From contig CAJBHE010000178.1 of NCBI GenBank assembly GCA_903952885.1, positions 1 through 33,455 on the forward strand: a DNA stretch of 33,455 bases, read 5' to 3'. Every line of letters begins with the position of its first letter. The first letter of the stretch is position 1. The notes beneath the pieces are model-generated. The model was not told where the DNA came from and did not search any database. It worked only from the letters and a program-made list of their open reading frames with translations. Origin of the DNA: an uncultured Burkholderiales bacterium. Lineage in GTDB: Bacteria; Pseudomonadota; Gammaproteobacteria; Burkholderiales; Burkholderiaceae_C. Positions 7,570 to 15,721 of this stretch are shown one piece after another. The position numbers and the translations under genes are program-made.

Positions 7570-8997
7570 TCAGGCGTGTGCAGGTGCTGGAATCATCACG
7601 GTCACGGTGTTACCGCTCGTGACAGTCTTGAGGACGTTCCACAACATGATGAGCATGCCGCTCAGATACAACAAGCCGCCGCCCACTCGAATCACGTAGA
7701 ACGGATAAGTGGCTTTGACTGACTCAACGAAGGTGTAAGTCAATGTGCCGTCGGCGTTGATGGCGCGCCACATCAAACCTTGCATCACACCGGCAATCCA
7801 CATGGCAGCGATGTACAACACGATACCGATAGTGGCTAACCAGAAGTGAACTTCGATCGCCTTGACGCTGAACATTTCCTTGCGGCCGAACAACTTAGGA
7901 ATCAAGAAATAGATCGAACCCATGGACACCAAGCCCACCCAGCCCAGAGCCCCGGAGTGCACGTGGCCGACGGTCCAGTCTGTGTAGTGGCTCAAGGCGT
8001 TCACAGTTTTGATGGCCATCATGGGGCCTTCAAACGTAGACATCCCATAGAAAGACAAGGAGACGATCAAGAACCGCAGGATTGGGTCGTCACGCAATTT
8101 GTGCCATGCGCCAGACAACGTCATGATGCCGTTGATCATGCCGCCCCAGCTTGGCGCTAACAAAATTAATGAGAAGACCATGCCCAAAGACTGCGTCCAA
8201 TCAGGCAACGCGGTGTAATGCAAGTGGTGAGGACCCGCCCACATGTAAGTGAAGATCAAAGCCCAAAAGTGAACGATCGACAAACGATAAGAGTAGACGG
8301 GGCGACCTGCTTGCTTTGGAATGAAGTAATACATCATGCCCAAGAAACCAGCGGTCAAGAAAAATCCCACCGCGTTGTGACCGTACCACCACTGCACCAT
8401 CGCATCTTGTGCGCCAGCGTAAGCAGAGTAAGACTTCGTCATGCCCGCAGGAACCGCAGCGCTGTTAACGATGTGCAATAAAGCCACAGCAATGATGAAC
8501 GCACCGTAGAACCAGTTGGCCACGTAGATGTGTTTGACCTTACGAATGCCAACTGTGCCGAAAAACACCACGGCGTAGGCGACCCACACCACAGCAATCA
8601 AAATATCAATCGGCCACTCGAGTTCAGCGTATTCCTTGCCCTGCGTGAAACCCAATGGCAAAGTGACTGCTGCAGCCAAGATCACCAGCTGCCAACCCCA
8701 AAAAGTGAAAGCGGCCAGCTTTGGCATGAACAAGGCTGTGTGGCAGGTGCGTTGCACCACGTAATAGCTGGTGGCAAACAAAGCGCAACCGCCGAAGGCA
8801 AAGATCACCGCATTTGTGTGTAGCGGGCGCAAGCGGCCATAAGTCAACCAAGGAATGCCAAAGTTAAGTTCAGGCCAAGCCAGTTGAGAGGCGATGATCA
8901 CACCCACCAACATGCCAACCACACCCCAAACTACCGCCATGATGGAAAACTGCCGTACAACGGTGTCGCTGTAAACGGCTTGTTCTGATGAGTTCAT
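7570..8997 (-). CDS. ccoN: cbb3-type cytochrome c oxidase subunit I, catalytic
   Basis: CcoN reduces oxygen to water with high affinity and pumps protons. The 475-residue protein has about twelve membrane helices and all expected metal ligands: His60 and His347 for haem b, His345 for haem b3, and His207, His257 and His258 for copper B, with the cross-linked Tyr251 in FTYMWAGPHHLHY. It is the first gene of the ccoNOQPG transcript. An AAAGGTG ribosome site precedes the ATG at 8997, and an FNR-type box (9050-9063) with a matching -10 (9022-9027) lies just upstream. Full length, no missing residue. Confidence 0.98.
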   Translation of the reverse strand: MNSSEQAVYSDTVVRQFSIMAVVWGVVGMLVGVIIASQLAWPELNFGIPWLTYGRLRPLHTNAVIFAFGGCALFATSYYVVQRTCHTALFMPKLAAFTFWGWQLVILAAAVTLPLGFTQGKEYAELEWPIDILIAVVWVAYAVVFFGTVGIRKVKHIYVANWFYGAFIIAVALLHIVNSAAVPAGMTKSYSAYAGAQDAMVQWWYGHNAVGFFLTAGFLGMMYYFIPKQAGRPVYSYRLSIVHFWALIFTYMWAGPHHLHYTALPDWTQSLGMVFSLILLAPSWGGMINGIMTLSGAWHKLRDDPILRFLIVSLSFYGMSTFEGPMMAIKTVNALSHYTDWTVGHVHSGALGWVGLVSMGSIYFLIPKLFGRKEMFSVKAIEVHFWLATIGIVLYIAAMWIAGVMQGLMWRAINADGTLTYTFVESVKATYPFYVIRVGGGLLYLSGMLIMLWNVLKTVTSGNTVTVMIPAPAHA

Positions 8998-9021
8998 CGG
9001 TCACCTTTCATTTTTCAAACC

Positions 9022-9027
9022 AGTATC
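9022..9027 (-). promoter_or_regulatory. Predicted -10 element of the ccoN promoter
   Basis: On the minus strand this reads GATACT, four of six bases matching TATAAT. Its first base is 29.5 bases from the centre of the FNR box at 9050-9063, exactly the geometry of a class II FNR promoter (box centred at -41.5). Transcription should begin near 9015, giving a leader of about 17 bases that contains the ribosome site. Confidence 0.65.
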
Positions 9028-9049
9028 GTCAAATCACCCTTGTGGGTTT

Positions 9050-9063
9050 TTGATTCAAATCAA
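9050..9063. promoter_or_regulatory. FNR box with perfect half-sites upstream of ccoN
   Basis: The sequence TTGATTCAAATCAA contains both perfect FNR half-sites (TTGAT and ATCAA) with the standard four-base gap. It overlaps the last codon and the stop codon of ccoS (TGA at 9060-9062), so the control site of the structural operon is partly inside the upstream gene. It is the strongest of the three boxes here and should activate ccoNOQPG when oxygen is low. Confidence 0.88.
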
Positions 9064-9197
9064 TCGTCTCGCAGAATACGCTCACCCTCTTGCTCCACGC
9101 TGTCAAATTGGCCCTTGTAAATAGCCCACCAGAGACCACCCAAGATACAAAGCACCAACAAGACCGACAGCGGGATCAACAAATACAAGATATCCAT
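9060..9197 (-). CDS. ccoS: CcoS, cbb3 oxidase maturation protein
   Basis: CcoS is a small one-helix protein needed for insertion of haem and copper cofactors into the cbb3 oxidase. The 45-residue sequence begins MDILYLLIPLSVLLVL, with one membrane helix (about residues 4-26), followed by the family's WWAIYKGQFDSVEQEGERIL segment. I chose the ATG at 9197, which overlaps the ccoI stop by one base (TGATG) and has AAAGGA upstream within ccoI; longer upstream reading in this frame has no CcoS similarity. Its stop codon lies inside the FNR box of ccoN. Confidence 0.95.
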   Translation of the reverse strand: MDILYLLIPLSVLLVLCILGGLWWAIYKGQFDSVEQEGERILRDD

Positions 9198-11452
9198 CAA
9201 AATCCTTTGGTGAGTCGCAAAGAGTTCAACACGACCCACAACGAGCTGAGCGCCATTCCCAAACCAGCCAACCAAGCGGGCAACAAACCCACCACAGCCA
9301 AGGGCACACAAATAGTGTTGTAAGCCGCAGCCCACATCAAGTTTTGCTTGACGACGCGCAGGGTATGCCTAGCCAACTTGACGCTTTGCGCCACCACCAA
9401 CAAGCTGCCGCCCATCAAGACCAAGTCAGATTTGGACTGAGCTAAGGGCACTGCATTTCCAAATGCCATCGACACATGCGCGCCTGCTAAAACAGGACCG
9501 TCATTTAGACCGTCCCCAACCATCGCCACCCTTGCACCATTCAACTGCGCGGCTCGCATACGTGAGAGCTTTTCTTGCGGTGTACACGCCCCAAATGCTT
9601 GAGAAATGCCTATTTTTTGTGCGACATGCTGGGCCGTTTCAGGCTTATCGCCTGAAAGCAGCCAAACATTGACTTTCAACCTCTTGAGCGCCTGCACGGT
9701 TTGCACCGCATCAGCACGCACGTCTTCAGAAAGTTGCCAGCTCGCTAACCACTCGTTTTCCCTTACTAAGTGTACTTGGCAAACGATCGCGGATTCGGGT
9801 ATTCCCTTGGTTTTTGAAGAACAAAAAGAGTAAGAGCCCAAACGCAGCTCACCATCTAACAGGCCCTCTAGACCTTGACCAATCATTTCTTGGACATCTT
9901 GCATTTCAAAACTTTCGCTTTGTTCTGATTCTTCAAACGCTTTGACCAAGGCTCGCGAGAAAGGATGTAATGAGTGTTTGGCTAACGCAGCAGCCAAGCT
10001 CAAGGCGTGGGCAGGCGTCACACCTTCGGCCGTCATCACGAGCGTGATGCGCTGGCCGTCTTGGGTCAGCGTGCCGGTCTTGTCAAAAATCACCGTATCA
10101 ATGTCAGCCAAAGACTCCAAGGCCTGAAGGTTACGCACCAGCACGCCGTGGCGCGCTAGGTTGCCAGCCGCTGCCAACATGGCGGCTGGTGTAGCCAGCG
10201 ACAAAGCACATGGGCAGGTCACGACCAAAACAGCCACCGCCACCATCAGCGCATGCCCTGGGTTGGTCGGCCACCAATACACGGCCGACAAAGCCGCCAA
10301 CACCAACACGCCAATCAAGAAAGGTTTGGCAATCCGATCTGCCAGTTGCGCCAACCGTGGCTTTTGCAACGAGGCGTTTTCCATCAAAGACACAATTTGA
10401 GAGAACTGCGTGCCCTCCCCCACTTGCACCACGCGCACAGTGACGATACCGCTGAGGTTATGGCTCCCTGCTACCACCGAGTTGCCCACGACGCGTGCTT
10501 GAGGGTGTGACTCGCCCGTCAACAATGCTTCATCGACCAATGTCTGGCCTTGCAAAATCACACCATCGGCAGGAAAACTTTCTGAAGGGGACACACGAAT
10601 CACATCGCCCACCATCACACGGCGCACGGCTACGCGCTCAAATTCGCCATTGGGCAACTGACGCTCGACGCTATCGGGCAATCGATTCATCAATGCTTCT
10701 AGCGCGCCTGCGGTGCGGTCACGCAAGCGCAACTCTAACCATCGCCCCGTGAGCAAAAAGAACACGAACATGGTGAGCGAGTCGTAATACACCTCAGCAC
10801 CAAACACGCCTTCGGGCTCAAATGTGGCTATAGAGCTGAGCAAAAAGGTGATCAACATCCCCAAGGCTACTGGTAAATCCATGCTCACACGTCGTCCACG
10901 AATATCACGCATGGCATTGCTGAAAAATGGCCCACACGAAAACAGCACCACAGGCAACGTCAACACCCACGAGGCCCAGCGCAACAAAAATACCATGTCA
11001 GGTGCGATGTCGCCATCGTGTGCCACATAGGCGGGGTAGGCATACATCATCACTTGCATCATGCAAAAGCCCGCCACCAACCAACGCCACAGGGCGCGTC
11101 GCCCTTCGTCGTGGCGGACTTGGCGCAAGTTGCTATCGGCTGCGGGCAAGGCGCTGTAGCCCGCCTTTGCAATCGCAGCCATCCAAACTGAGGGCTTGAC
11201 CACATCCGCTGACCACACCACTTTGGCGCGGTGTGTCGAGGCGTTCACTTCGACCGAGCGGACGCCTGGCACATTAAGCAGCGCCTCTTCCACCGTGAAG
11301 GCACACGCAGCACAGTGCATGCCTTGAATCACCACATGGGAATCCCAGTTGTCACCGCTATCTTGGGAGTTTTTGGCTTTGTGTGGTTGGCTGAATCGCA
11401 ACCACTCTTGGCGGTCATCAAGCAAGACAGCCATCGAAGAATCTGAATGCAT
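9197..11452 (-). CDS. ccoI: CcoI, copper-translocating P1B-type ATPase for cbb3 assembly
   Basis: CcoI is a membrane copper pump that supplies copper for the CcoN active site. The 751-residue protein has a metal-binding domain with GMHCAACAF (Cys47, Cys50), eight probable membrane helices, the transport motif Cys413-Pro-Cys415, the phosphorylated Asp457 in DKTGTLT, and the GDGLNDGPVL hinge. It overlaps ccoS by one base. The ATG at 11452 lacks a clear ribosome site, and a second ATG at 11434 is also possible. If the FNR-type box at 11489-11502 drives it, the leader would be only a few bases long. Distinguished from CopA-type exporters by its place beside ccoS and ccoN. Confidence 0.95.
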   Translation of the reverse strand: MHSDSSMAVLLDDRQEWLRFSQPHKAKNSQDSGDNWDSHVVIQGMHCAACAFTVEEALLNVPGVRSVEVNASTHRAKVVWSADVVKPSVWMAAIAKAGYSALPAADSNLRQVRHDEGRRALWRWLVAGFCMMQVMMYAYPAYVAHDGDIAPDMVFLLRWASWVLTLPVVLFSCGPFFSNAMRDIRGRRVSMDLPVALGMLITFLLSSIATFEPEGVFGAEVYYDSLTMFVFFLLTGRWLELRLRDRTAGALEALMNRLPDSVERQLPNGEFERVAVRRVMVGDVIRVSPSESFPADGVILQGQTLVDEALLTGESHPQARVVGNSVVAGSHNLSGIVTVRVVQVGEGTQFSQIVSLMENASLQKPRLAQLADRIAKPFLIGVLVLAALSAVYWWPTNPGHALMVAVAVLVVTCPCALSLATPAAMLAAAGNLARHGVLVRNLQALESLADIDTVIFDKTGTLTQDGQRITLVMTAEGVTPAHALSLAAALAKHSLHPFSRALVKAFEESEQSESFEMQDVQEMIGQGLEGLLDGELRLGSYSFCSSKTKGIPESAIVCQVHLVRENEWLASWQLSEDVRADAVQTVQALKRLKVNVWLLSGDKPETAQHVAQKIGISQAFGACTPQEKLSRMRAAQLNGARVAMVGDGLNDGPVLAGAHVSMAFGNAVPLAQSKSDLVLMGGSLLVVAQSVKLARHTLRVVKQNLMWAAAYNTICVPLAVVGLLPAWLAGLGMALSSLWVVLNSLRLTKGF

Positions 11453-11488
11453 AAGGTCTATAGCCTAACGGTTTGCCCTGATCTGAAC

Positions 11489-11502
11489 TTGACTTGGGTC
11501 AA
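11489..11502. promoter_or_regulatory. FNR-like box between ccoI and the universal stress gene
   Basis: The sequence TTGACTTGGGTCAA has symmetric TTGAC/GTCAA half-sites, one mismatch in each half from the FNR consensus. Weak -10-like hexamers lie at equal distance on both sides: TAAGCT at 11524-11529 (plus) and TAGGCT at 11467-11462 (minus), each 28.5 bases from the centre. One FNR dimer could therefore serve both divergent genes. The hexamers match TATAAT at only three of six bases, so this is tentative. Confidence 0.55.
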
Positions 11503-11558
11503 AACCCTCGCTGCCAAACAGAGTAAGCTCAATGCGAAATCAACAAAAGGAGCAGTTT

Positions 11559-12002
11559 ATGTACAAACGAATTTTGGTCGCCACCGACGGCTCGACCTTG
11601 TCAAAGAAAGCCATTTCGAGCGCCATCGAACTTGCTGCTTTGAGCGGCGCGGAATTGATCGCCGTGAAGGTCACTCCACGTTACCCACAAAGCTACTTCG
11701 AAGGCTCATTGCCTTTGTCTGCCACCGAGGTTTCCAAAATTGAAAAAGGTTGGACCGATGGCGCACAAAAAGTGCTGGACGCTGTGTTGAAAGCGGCCAA
11801 AGCAAAAGGCGTCAACGCGAAAGCCGTGGTGGTCAAATCTGACATCGTCTCTGACGCGCTGATTGGTACTGCCAAAAAACACAAAGCCGATTTGATTGTG
11901 ATGGCGTCCCACGGTCGCCGTGGCATCAAGCGTTTGCTGTTGGGTAGCGAGACACAACAGGTGTTGACGCATGCCAGTGTGCCAGTGCTCGTATTGCGCT
12001 AA
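11559..12002 (+). CDS. Universal stress protein (UspA family)
   Basis: This 147-residue single-domain protein begins MYKRILVATDGSTLSKKA and ends in SVPVLVLR, both typical of UspA-family proteins. Residues near 122-137 (ASHGRRGIKRLLLGSE) resemble the nucleotide-binding G-2x-G-9x-GS motif, with Ala in place of the first Gly, so ATP binding is likely. I chose the ATG at 11559, with AAAGGAG seven bases upstream; an in-frame ATG at 11532 has no ribosome site. The gene is divergent from ccoI and shares the FNR-like box, consistent with the low-oxygen induction known for some Usp proteins. A terminator follows at 12057-12088. Confidence 0.9.
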   Translation: MYKRILVATDGSTLSKKAISSAIELAALSGAELIAVKVTPRYPQSYFEGSLPLSATEVSKIEKGWTDGAQKVLDAVLKAAKAKGVNAKAVVVKSDIVSDALIGTAKKHKADLIVMASHGRRGIKRLLLGSETQQVLTHASVPVLVLR

Positions 12003-12056
12003 AGGGGGCTTAAGGCGAGCTGTATTTGTTCCAAACGAAGCCGGCCCTTTCACCTC

Positions 12057-12088
12057 AAAAAATAACCGCTGAAAAGCGGCTATTTTTT
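12057..12088. terminator. Bidirectional intrinsic terminator
   Basis: A CCGCT/AGCGG stem with a GAAA tetraloop (12066-12079) is flanked by AAAAAATA on the left and TATTTTTT on the right. Both strands therefore have a hairpin followed by a T run. It serves the stress-protein gene from the left and the etf operon (ending at 12118) from the right. Confidence 0.88.
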
Positions 12089-12117
12089 GGTCTTCGCGCA
12101 TGACATCGGGCTAAAAC

Positions 12118-13071
12118 CTAGGCCGTGAAGCGCAGCTTAGCCTCTTGGTACTCACGTTTCAAACGCGCCACCAACTCAGCCGCAGGCACCACCGCCTTCA
12201 CCGCGCCAATGCCTTGACCGCAGCCCCAAATGTCTTTCCACGCTTTTTGAGCACCGCCACCAAAGTTCATCTTGCTAGGGTCACTCTCGGGTAAGTTCTC
12301 CGGGTCCAAGCCTGCATTGCGGATGGACGGAGCTAAGTAGTTGCCGTGCACGCCTGTGAATAAATTGCTCAACACGATGTCGTCAGAAGTGCCATCCACC
12401 ACGGCTTGTTTGTAGTCGTCTGCGGCACGCGCCTCCTCTGTGGCAATGAAAGCTGAACCTATGTAGGCAAAGTCCGCACCCATCGCTTGGGCCGCCAGCA
12501 CAGCACCGCCAGTGGCAATCGAACCACTCAACGCTATAGGGCCATCAAACCACTCACGAATTTCTTGAATCAAAGCGAAGGGGCTCTTCACACCTGCATG
12601 ACCACCCGCGCCAGCAGCTACAGCAATGAGGCCATCCGCACCTTTTTCAATCGCCTTCCTGGCGAACTTGTTGTTGATGACGTCGTGCATCACGATGCCG
12701 CCGTAGCTGTGCGCAGCTGCATTCACATCTTCACGCGCGCCGAGCGAGGTGATGATGATCGGCACTTTGTACTTCACGCACAAGGTCATGTCGTGCTCTA
12801 AGCGATCATTGCTCTTGTGAACAATTTGGTTAATCGCAAAGGGTGCAGCGGGCTGATCTGGATGTTCTCGATTATGCGCAGTCAATGCCTCAGTGATTTC
12901 AACCAACCACTCTTCCAACTGTTCTGCAGGACGCGCGTTGAGCGCGGGCATAGAGCCCACAACGCCCGCTTTGCACTGCGCAATCAATAACTTAGGGTTG
13001 CTGATGATGAACAGCGGAGATGCGATGACGGGGAATTTGAGCGACTCAAAAACAGCAGGAAGTTTGGACAT
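12118..13071 (-). CDS. Nitronate monooxygenase-like FMN protein
   Basis: This 317-residue TIM-barrel flavoprotein belongs to the nitronate monooxygenase (formerly 2-nitropropane dioxygenase) family. The N-terminal FPVIASPLFIISNPKLLIA and the central AVAAGAGGHAG (FMN-phosphate site) are typical, as is GGAVLAAQAMGADFAYIGSAF. Family members oxidise alkyl nitronates such as propionate-3-nitronate, but many have no tested substrate. It is the last gene of the etfB-etfA operon, 27 bases after the hydrolase, and is closed by the terminator at 12057-12088. Shared use of acyl-type substrates with the upstream dehydrogenase is possible but unproven. Confidence 0.88.
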   Translation of the reverse strand: MSKLPAVFESLKFPVIASPLFIISNPKLLIAQCKAGVVGSMPALNARPAEQLEEWLVEITEALTAHNREHPDQPAAPFAINQIVHKSNDRLEHDMTLCVKYKVPIIITSLGAREDVNAAAHSYGGIVMHDVINNKFARKAIEKGADGLIAVAAGAGGHAGVKSPFALIQEIREWFDGPIALSGSIATGGAVLAAQAMGADFAYIGSAFIATEEARAADDYKQAVVDGTSDDIVLSNLFTGVHGNYLAPSIRNAGLDPENLPESDPSKMNFGGGAQKAWKDIWGCGQGIGAVKAVVPAAELVARLKREYQEAKLRFTA

Positions 13072-13098
13072 GCATCACACTTTCAAAAGTAGCGTACC

Positions 13099-13896
13099 TC
13101 ATGGCACAGGGTGTTTTATCCAAGCCGAAATTTGGGCAACAGCTTCGGGTTCCATCTCTATATAGCCATGGTAATGAAACGCTTCACAGTCTGGACCGAT
13201 GGGGTTTTGCCCGCCCTCGACTTCCATGTACTTCTTTACCGATGACGCGGTGAGCTTCGAGATCAAGCGTTTGGCCAAATAAGGCGGCGTGAGTTTGCAG
13301 CTGTCTTTCGCATGTTGATGCACGAGCACAGGTACAGTTAGCTTAGCCAAAGCCAAATCAGACACCGAGCCGCCAAACTGCTGACCGCTCAACGTGGCAG
13401 TCAGCACCACACCTTGAACAGCTGACCCTAAATCGATGCCGGCTGCAGCAGCACTGATAGTGCCTTGGCTGGTTCCCACCAACCAGATCGGTCCAGGGCT
13501 TCGTGTTTGAACGTCTTGCACTACCGCACGCACGTCCGCAAAGTGCTCGGCTGACTGACGAAATGCAGGCGTCAGTCTAGGAGTATCACTGGGGTTACCC
13601 ATCAATGCGACATTGAAACCTGCCTTGGCGAACTCATCTCGGCTGCGAATTAAAAAGTTACCTGACTTAGGTTCGCCATCACGGTAGCCAATATCTCCGC
13701 CGCCACCCGAGAACAACACCACCGAGGCAGTAGCTCCGTCTCTTGGCATCCACCAATAGCTGGTCGTGACGTCGGGACGTGTATTGACAGGAATCAAACG
13801 GTCAACCGCCCAAGTCGGCAGCACCACACACAGCGTCAATAGACCTGCAAGTAAGCCACGTAAGTACCTTACTTGCATCTTGGCTGCGCATTGCAT
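13099..13896 (-). CDS. Exported alpha/beta hydrolase
   Basis: A protein of 265 residues with an N-terminal signal peptide (hydrophobic run about residues 14-28, likely cut after TWA) and an alpha/beta hydrolase fold. The nucleophile elbow is GTSQG with Ser143; Asp in KDSCKL and His in FHYHGY are the probable remaining triad members. It may act on an ester or thioester in the periplasm, but the substrate is not readable. The start is uncertain: ATG at 13896, a GTG one codon earlier at 13899, or ATG at 13878; none has a clear ribosome site. It sits 11 bases after the acyl-CoA dehydrogenase gene, so coupled translation is likely. Confidence 0.78.
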   Translation of the reverse strand: MQCAAKMQVRYLRGLLAGLLTLCVVLPTWAVDRLIPVNTRPDVTTSYWWMPRDGATASVVLFSGGGGDIGYRDGEPKSGNFLIRSRDEFAKAGFNVALMGNPSDTPRLTPAFRQSAEHFADVRAVVQDVQTRSPGPIWLVGTSQGTISAAAAGIDLGSAVQGVVLTATLSGQQFGGSVSDLALAKLTVPVLVHQHAKDSCKLTPPYLAKRLISKLTASSVKKYMEVEGGQNPIGPDCEAFHYHGYIEMEPEAVAQISAWIKHPVP

Positions 13897-13907
13897 CACG
13901 TAGGTGC

Positions 13908-15698
13908 TTAAAACGCGTCGAGCGCCAACTCAGTCACGCTGTCTGCACCCTCTACGATGCTGTCGCCCATGCCTGGCACCTTAACCAAGATGTGGTCGGC
14001 ATAGAAACGCGCTGTGGTGATTTTGGATTGCATGAACACCGCCTCGTTGCCTTTGGCCAACTCAGACTCGGCCACCAACAAAGCACGACCCATTTGCCAG
14101 CCTGCCACCAAGTTACCCGTGAGCATGAGATAAGGCACGCTACCTGCAAACACAGCATTGGGGCTGGCTTTGGCCCCAGACACCACGAAGTCGACCACAT
14201 GCAAGAAGGCTTCGCGTGCGGCCTTTAAGCGTGCGGCCATTGCCTTGGCGTCGGCGCTGCCGCTCTTGAGCAAATCAGCTTCGGTGTTGGCAATTTGCGC
14301 GGCAATGCCTTTGGCGGTTTGTCCACCATCACGGCCTGTTTTACGGCCGATCAAGTCATTGGCTTGAATGGCTGTCGTGCCTTCGTAAATCGTCAAAATT
14401 TTGGCATCACGGTAATACTGCGCGGCGCCTGTTTCTTCGATGAAGCCCATGCCACCATGCACTTGCACGCCAAGGCTTGTGACTTCTAAACTCATCTCGG
14501 TGCTGAAGCCTTTGACCAGCGGCACCAAAAATTCGTAGAACGCCAAGTTGTCTTTGCGTGTGTCGGCATCTGGGTGGTGATGCGATGCGTCGTACGCCGC
14601 AGCAGCCACGGTGGCCATCGCGCGGCAGCCTTCGGTATAAGCGCGCATGGTCATCAACATGCGGCGCACATCGGGGTGATGAATGATGGGCGCGCTGGTT
14701 TTCATGCTGCCATCCACGGGGCGGCTTTGCACGCGGTCACGAGCAAACGTCACCGCTTTTTGGTAAGCACGTTCGGCAATCGCAACGCCCTGCACGCCCA
14801 CGGCGTAACGCGCAGCGTTCATCATGATGAACATGTATTCGAGGCCGCGGTTTTCTTCGCCTACAAGGAAGCCCATAGCACCGCCGTGGTCGCCATACTG
14901 CAACACGGCTGTGGGGCTGGCTTTGATGCCCATCTTGTGTTCGATGCTCACGCAGTGCACGTCGTTGCGGGCACCCAATGAACCATCTTTGTTCACCATG
15001 AATTTGGGCACCACAAACAAGCTGATGCCTTTCACGCCTTCGGGTGCGCCTTGCACGCGAGCCAACACGAGGTGGACGATGTTCTCGGCCATGTCATGCT
15101 CACCGTAGGTGATGTAAATCTTGGTGCCAAACACTTTGTAGGTGCCGTCTGGCTGTGGCTCAGCGCGGGTGCGCACGGCGGCCAAGTCAGAGCCGGCTTG
15201 TGGCTCAGTCAAGTTCATCGTGCCAGTCCACTCGCCGGAGATGAGCTTCTCAAGGTAAGTGGCTTTCAATTCGTCAGAGCCTGCTGTGAGCAAAGCCTCA
15301 ATCGCGCCGTCGGTCAACATTGGGCACAAGGCAAAGCTCATGTTGGCCGAGTTGAGCATCTCGCCGCAAGCTGCACCAATGGTCTTGGGCAAGCCTTGAC
15401 CGCCGAAGTCTGCAGGGTGTTGCAGGCTTTGCCAGCCACCCTCGCAGTACTGCTGGTAGGCTTCTTTGAAGCCAGGCGTGGTGGTCACGTGGCCATCTTT
15501 GAAGAACGAAGGGTTCTTGTCGCCCTCCCAGTTCAACGGCACGAGCACCGACTCGTTCAACTTCGCGCATTCTTCGAGAACGGCTTGGGCGGTTTCCACG
15601 CCCATGTCTTCGAAGGCAGGAATTTGGGCCACAAGTTCCAATCCTGCCAAGTGCTCCATGTTGAAGACCATGTCTTTGATGGGGGCGATGTAGCTCAT
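13908..15698 (-). CDS. Acyl-CoA dehydrogenase, long form with C-terminal domain
   Basis: This 596-residue FAD enzyme oxidises an acyl-CoA at the alpha-beta bond and hands electrons to ETF. It shows MNLTEPQAGSDL (flavin/substrate loop), QVHGGMGFIEE and the catalytic base Glu439 in YEGTTAIQ. The length and the extra C-terminal domain (about residues 470-596) place it in the subgroup that includes DmdC, the 3-methylmercaptopropionyl-CoA dehydrogenase of DMSP breakdown; most members have unknown chain preference. It follows etfA by 23 bases, so enzyme and electron acceptor are co-transcribed. Substrate assignment needs more than sequence reading. Confidence 0.92.
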   Translation of the reverse strand: MSYIAPIKDMVFNMEHLAGLELVAQIPAFEDMGVETAQAVLEECAKLNESVLVPLNWEGDKNPSFFKDGHVTTTPGFKEAYQQYCEGGWQSLQHPADFGGQGLPKTIGAACGEMLNSANMSFALCPMLTDGAIEALLTAGSDELKATYLEKLISGEWTGTMNLTEPQAGSDLAAVRTRAEPQPDGTYKVFGTKIYITYGEHDMAENIVHLVLARVQGAPEGVKGISLFVVPKFMVNKDGSLGARNDVHCVSIEHKMGIKASPTAVLQYGDHGGAMGFLVGEENRGLEYMFIMMNAARYAVGVQGVAIAERAYQKAVTFARDRVQSRPVDGSMKTSAPIIHHPDVRRMLMTMRAYTEGCRAMATVAAAAYDASHHHPDADTRKDNLAFYEFLVPLVKGFSTEMSLEVTSLGVQVHGGMGFIEETGAAQYYRDAKILTIYEGTTAIQANDLIGRKTGRDGGQTAKGIAAQIANTEADLLKSGSADAKAMAARLKAAREAFLHVVDFVVSGAKASPNAVFAGSVPYLMLTGNLVAGWQMGRALLVAESELAKGNEAVFMQSKITTARFYADHILVKVPGMGDSIVEGADSVTELALDAF

Positions 15699-15721
15699 GC
15701 GAGTGCCTTTTCAAATAGGGT

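Noticed and set aside
9034..9050. ACCC-TTGT-GGGT hairpin followed by TTTT on the plus strand, terminator-like
   Set aside because: No plus-strand gene ends here; the four-base stem is weak and lies inside the ccoN promoter between box and -10.
13078..13096. Small inverted repeat ACTTT/AAAGT between the hydrolase and nitronate monooxygenase genes
   Set aside because: Five-base stem with a two-base gap, no GC content and no T run; too weak to call a terminator or operator.
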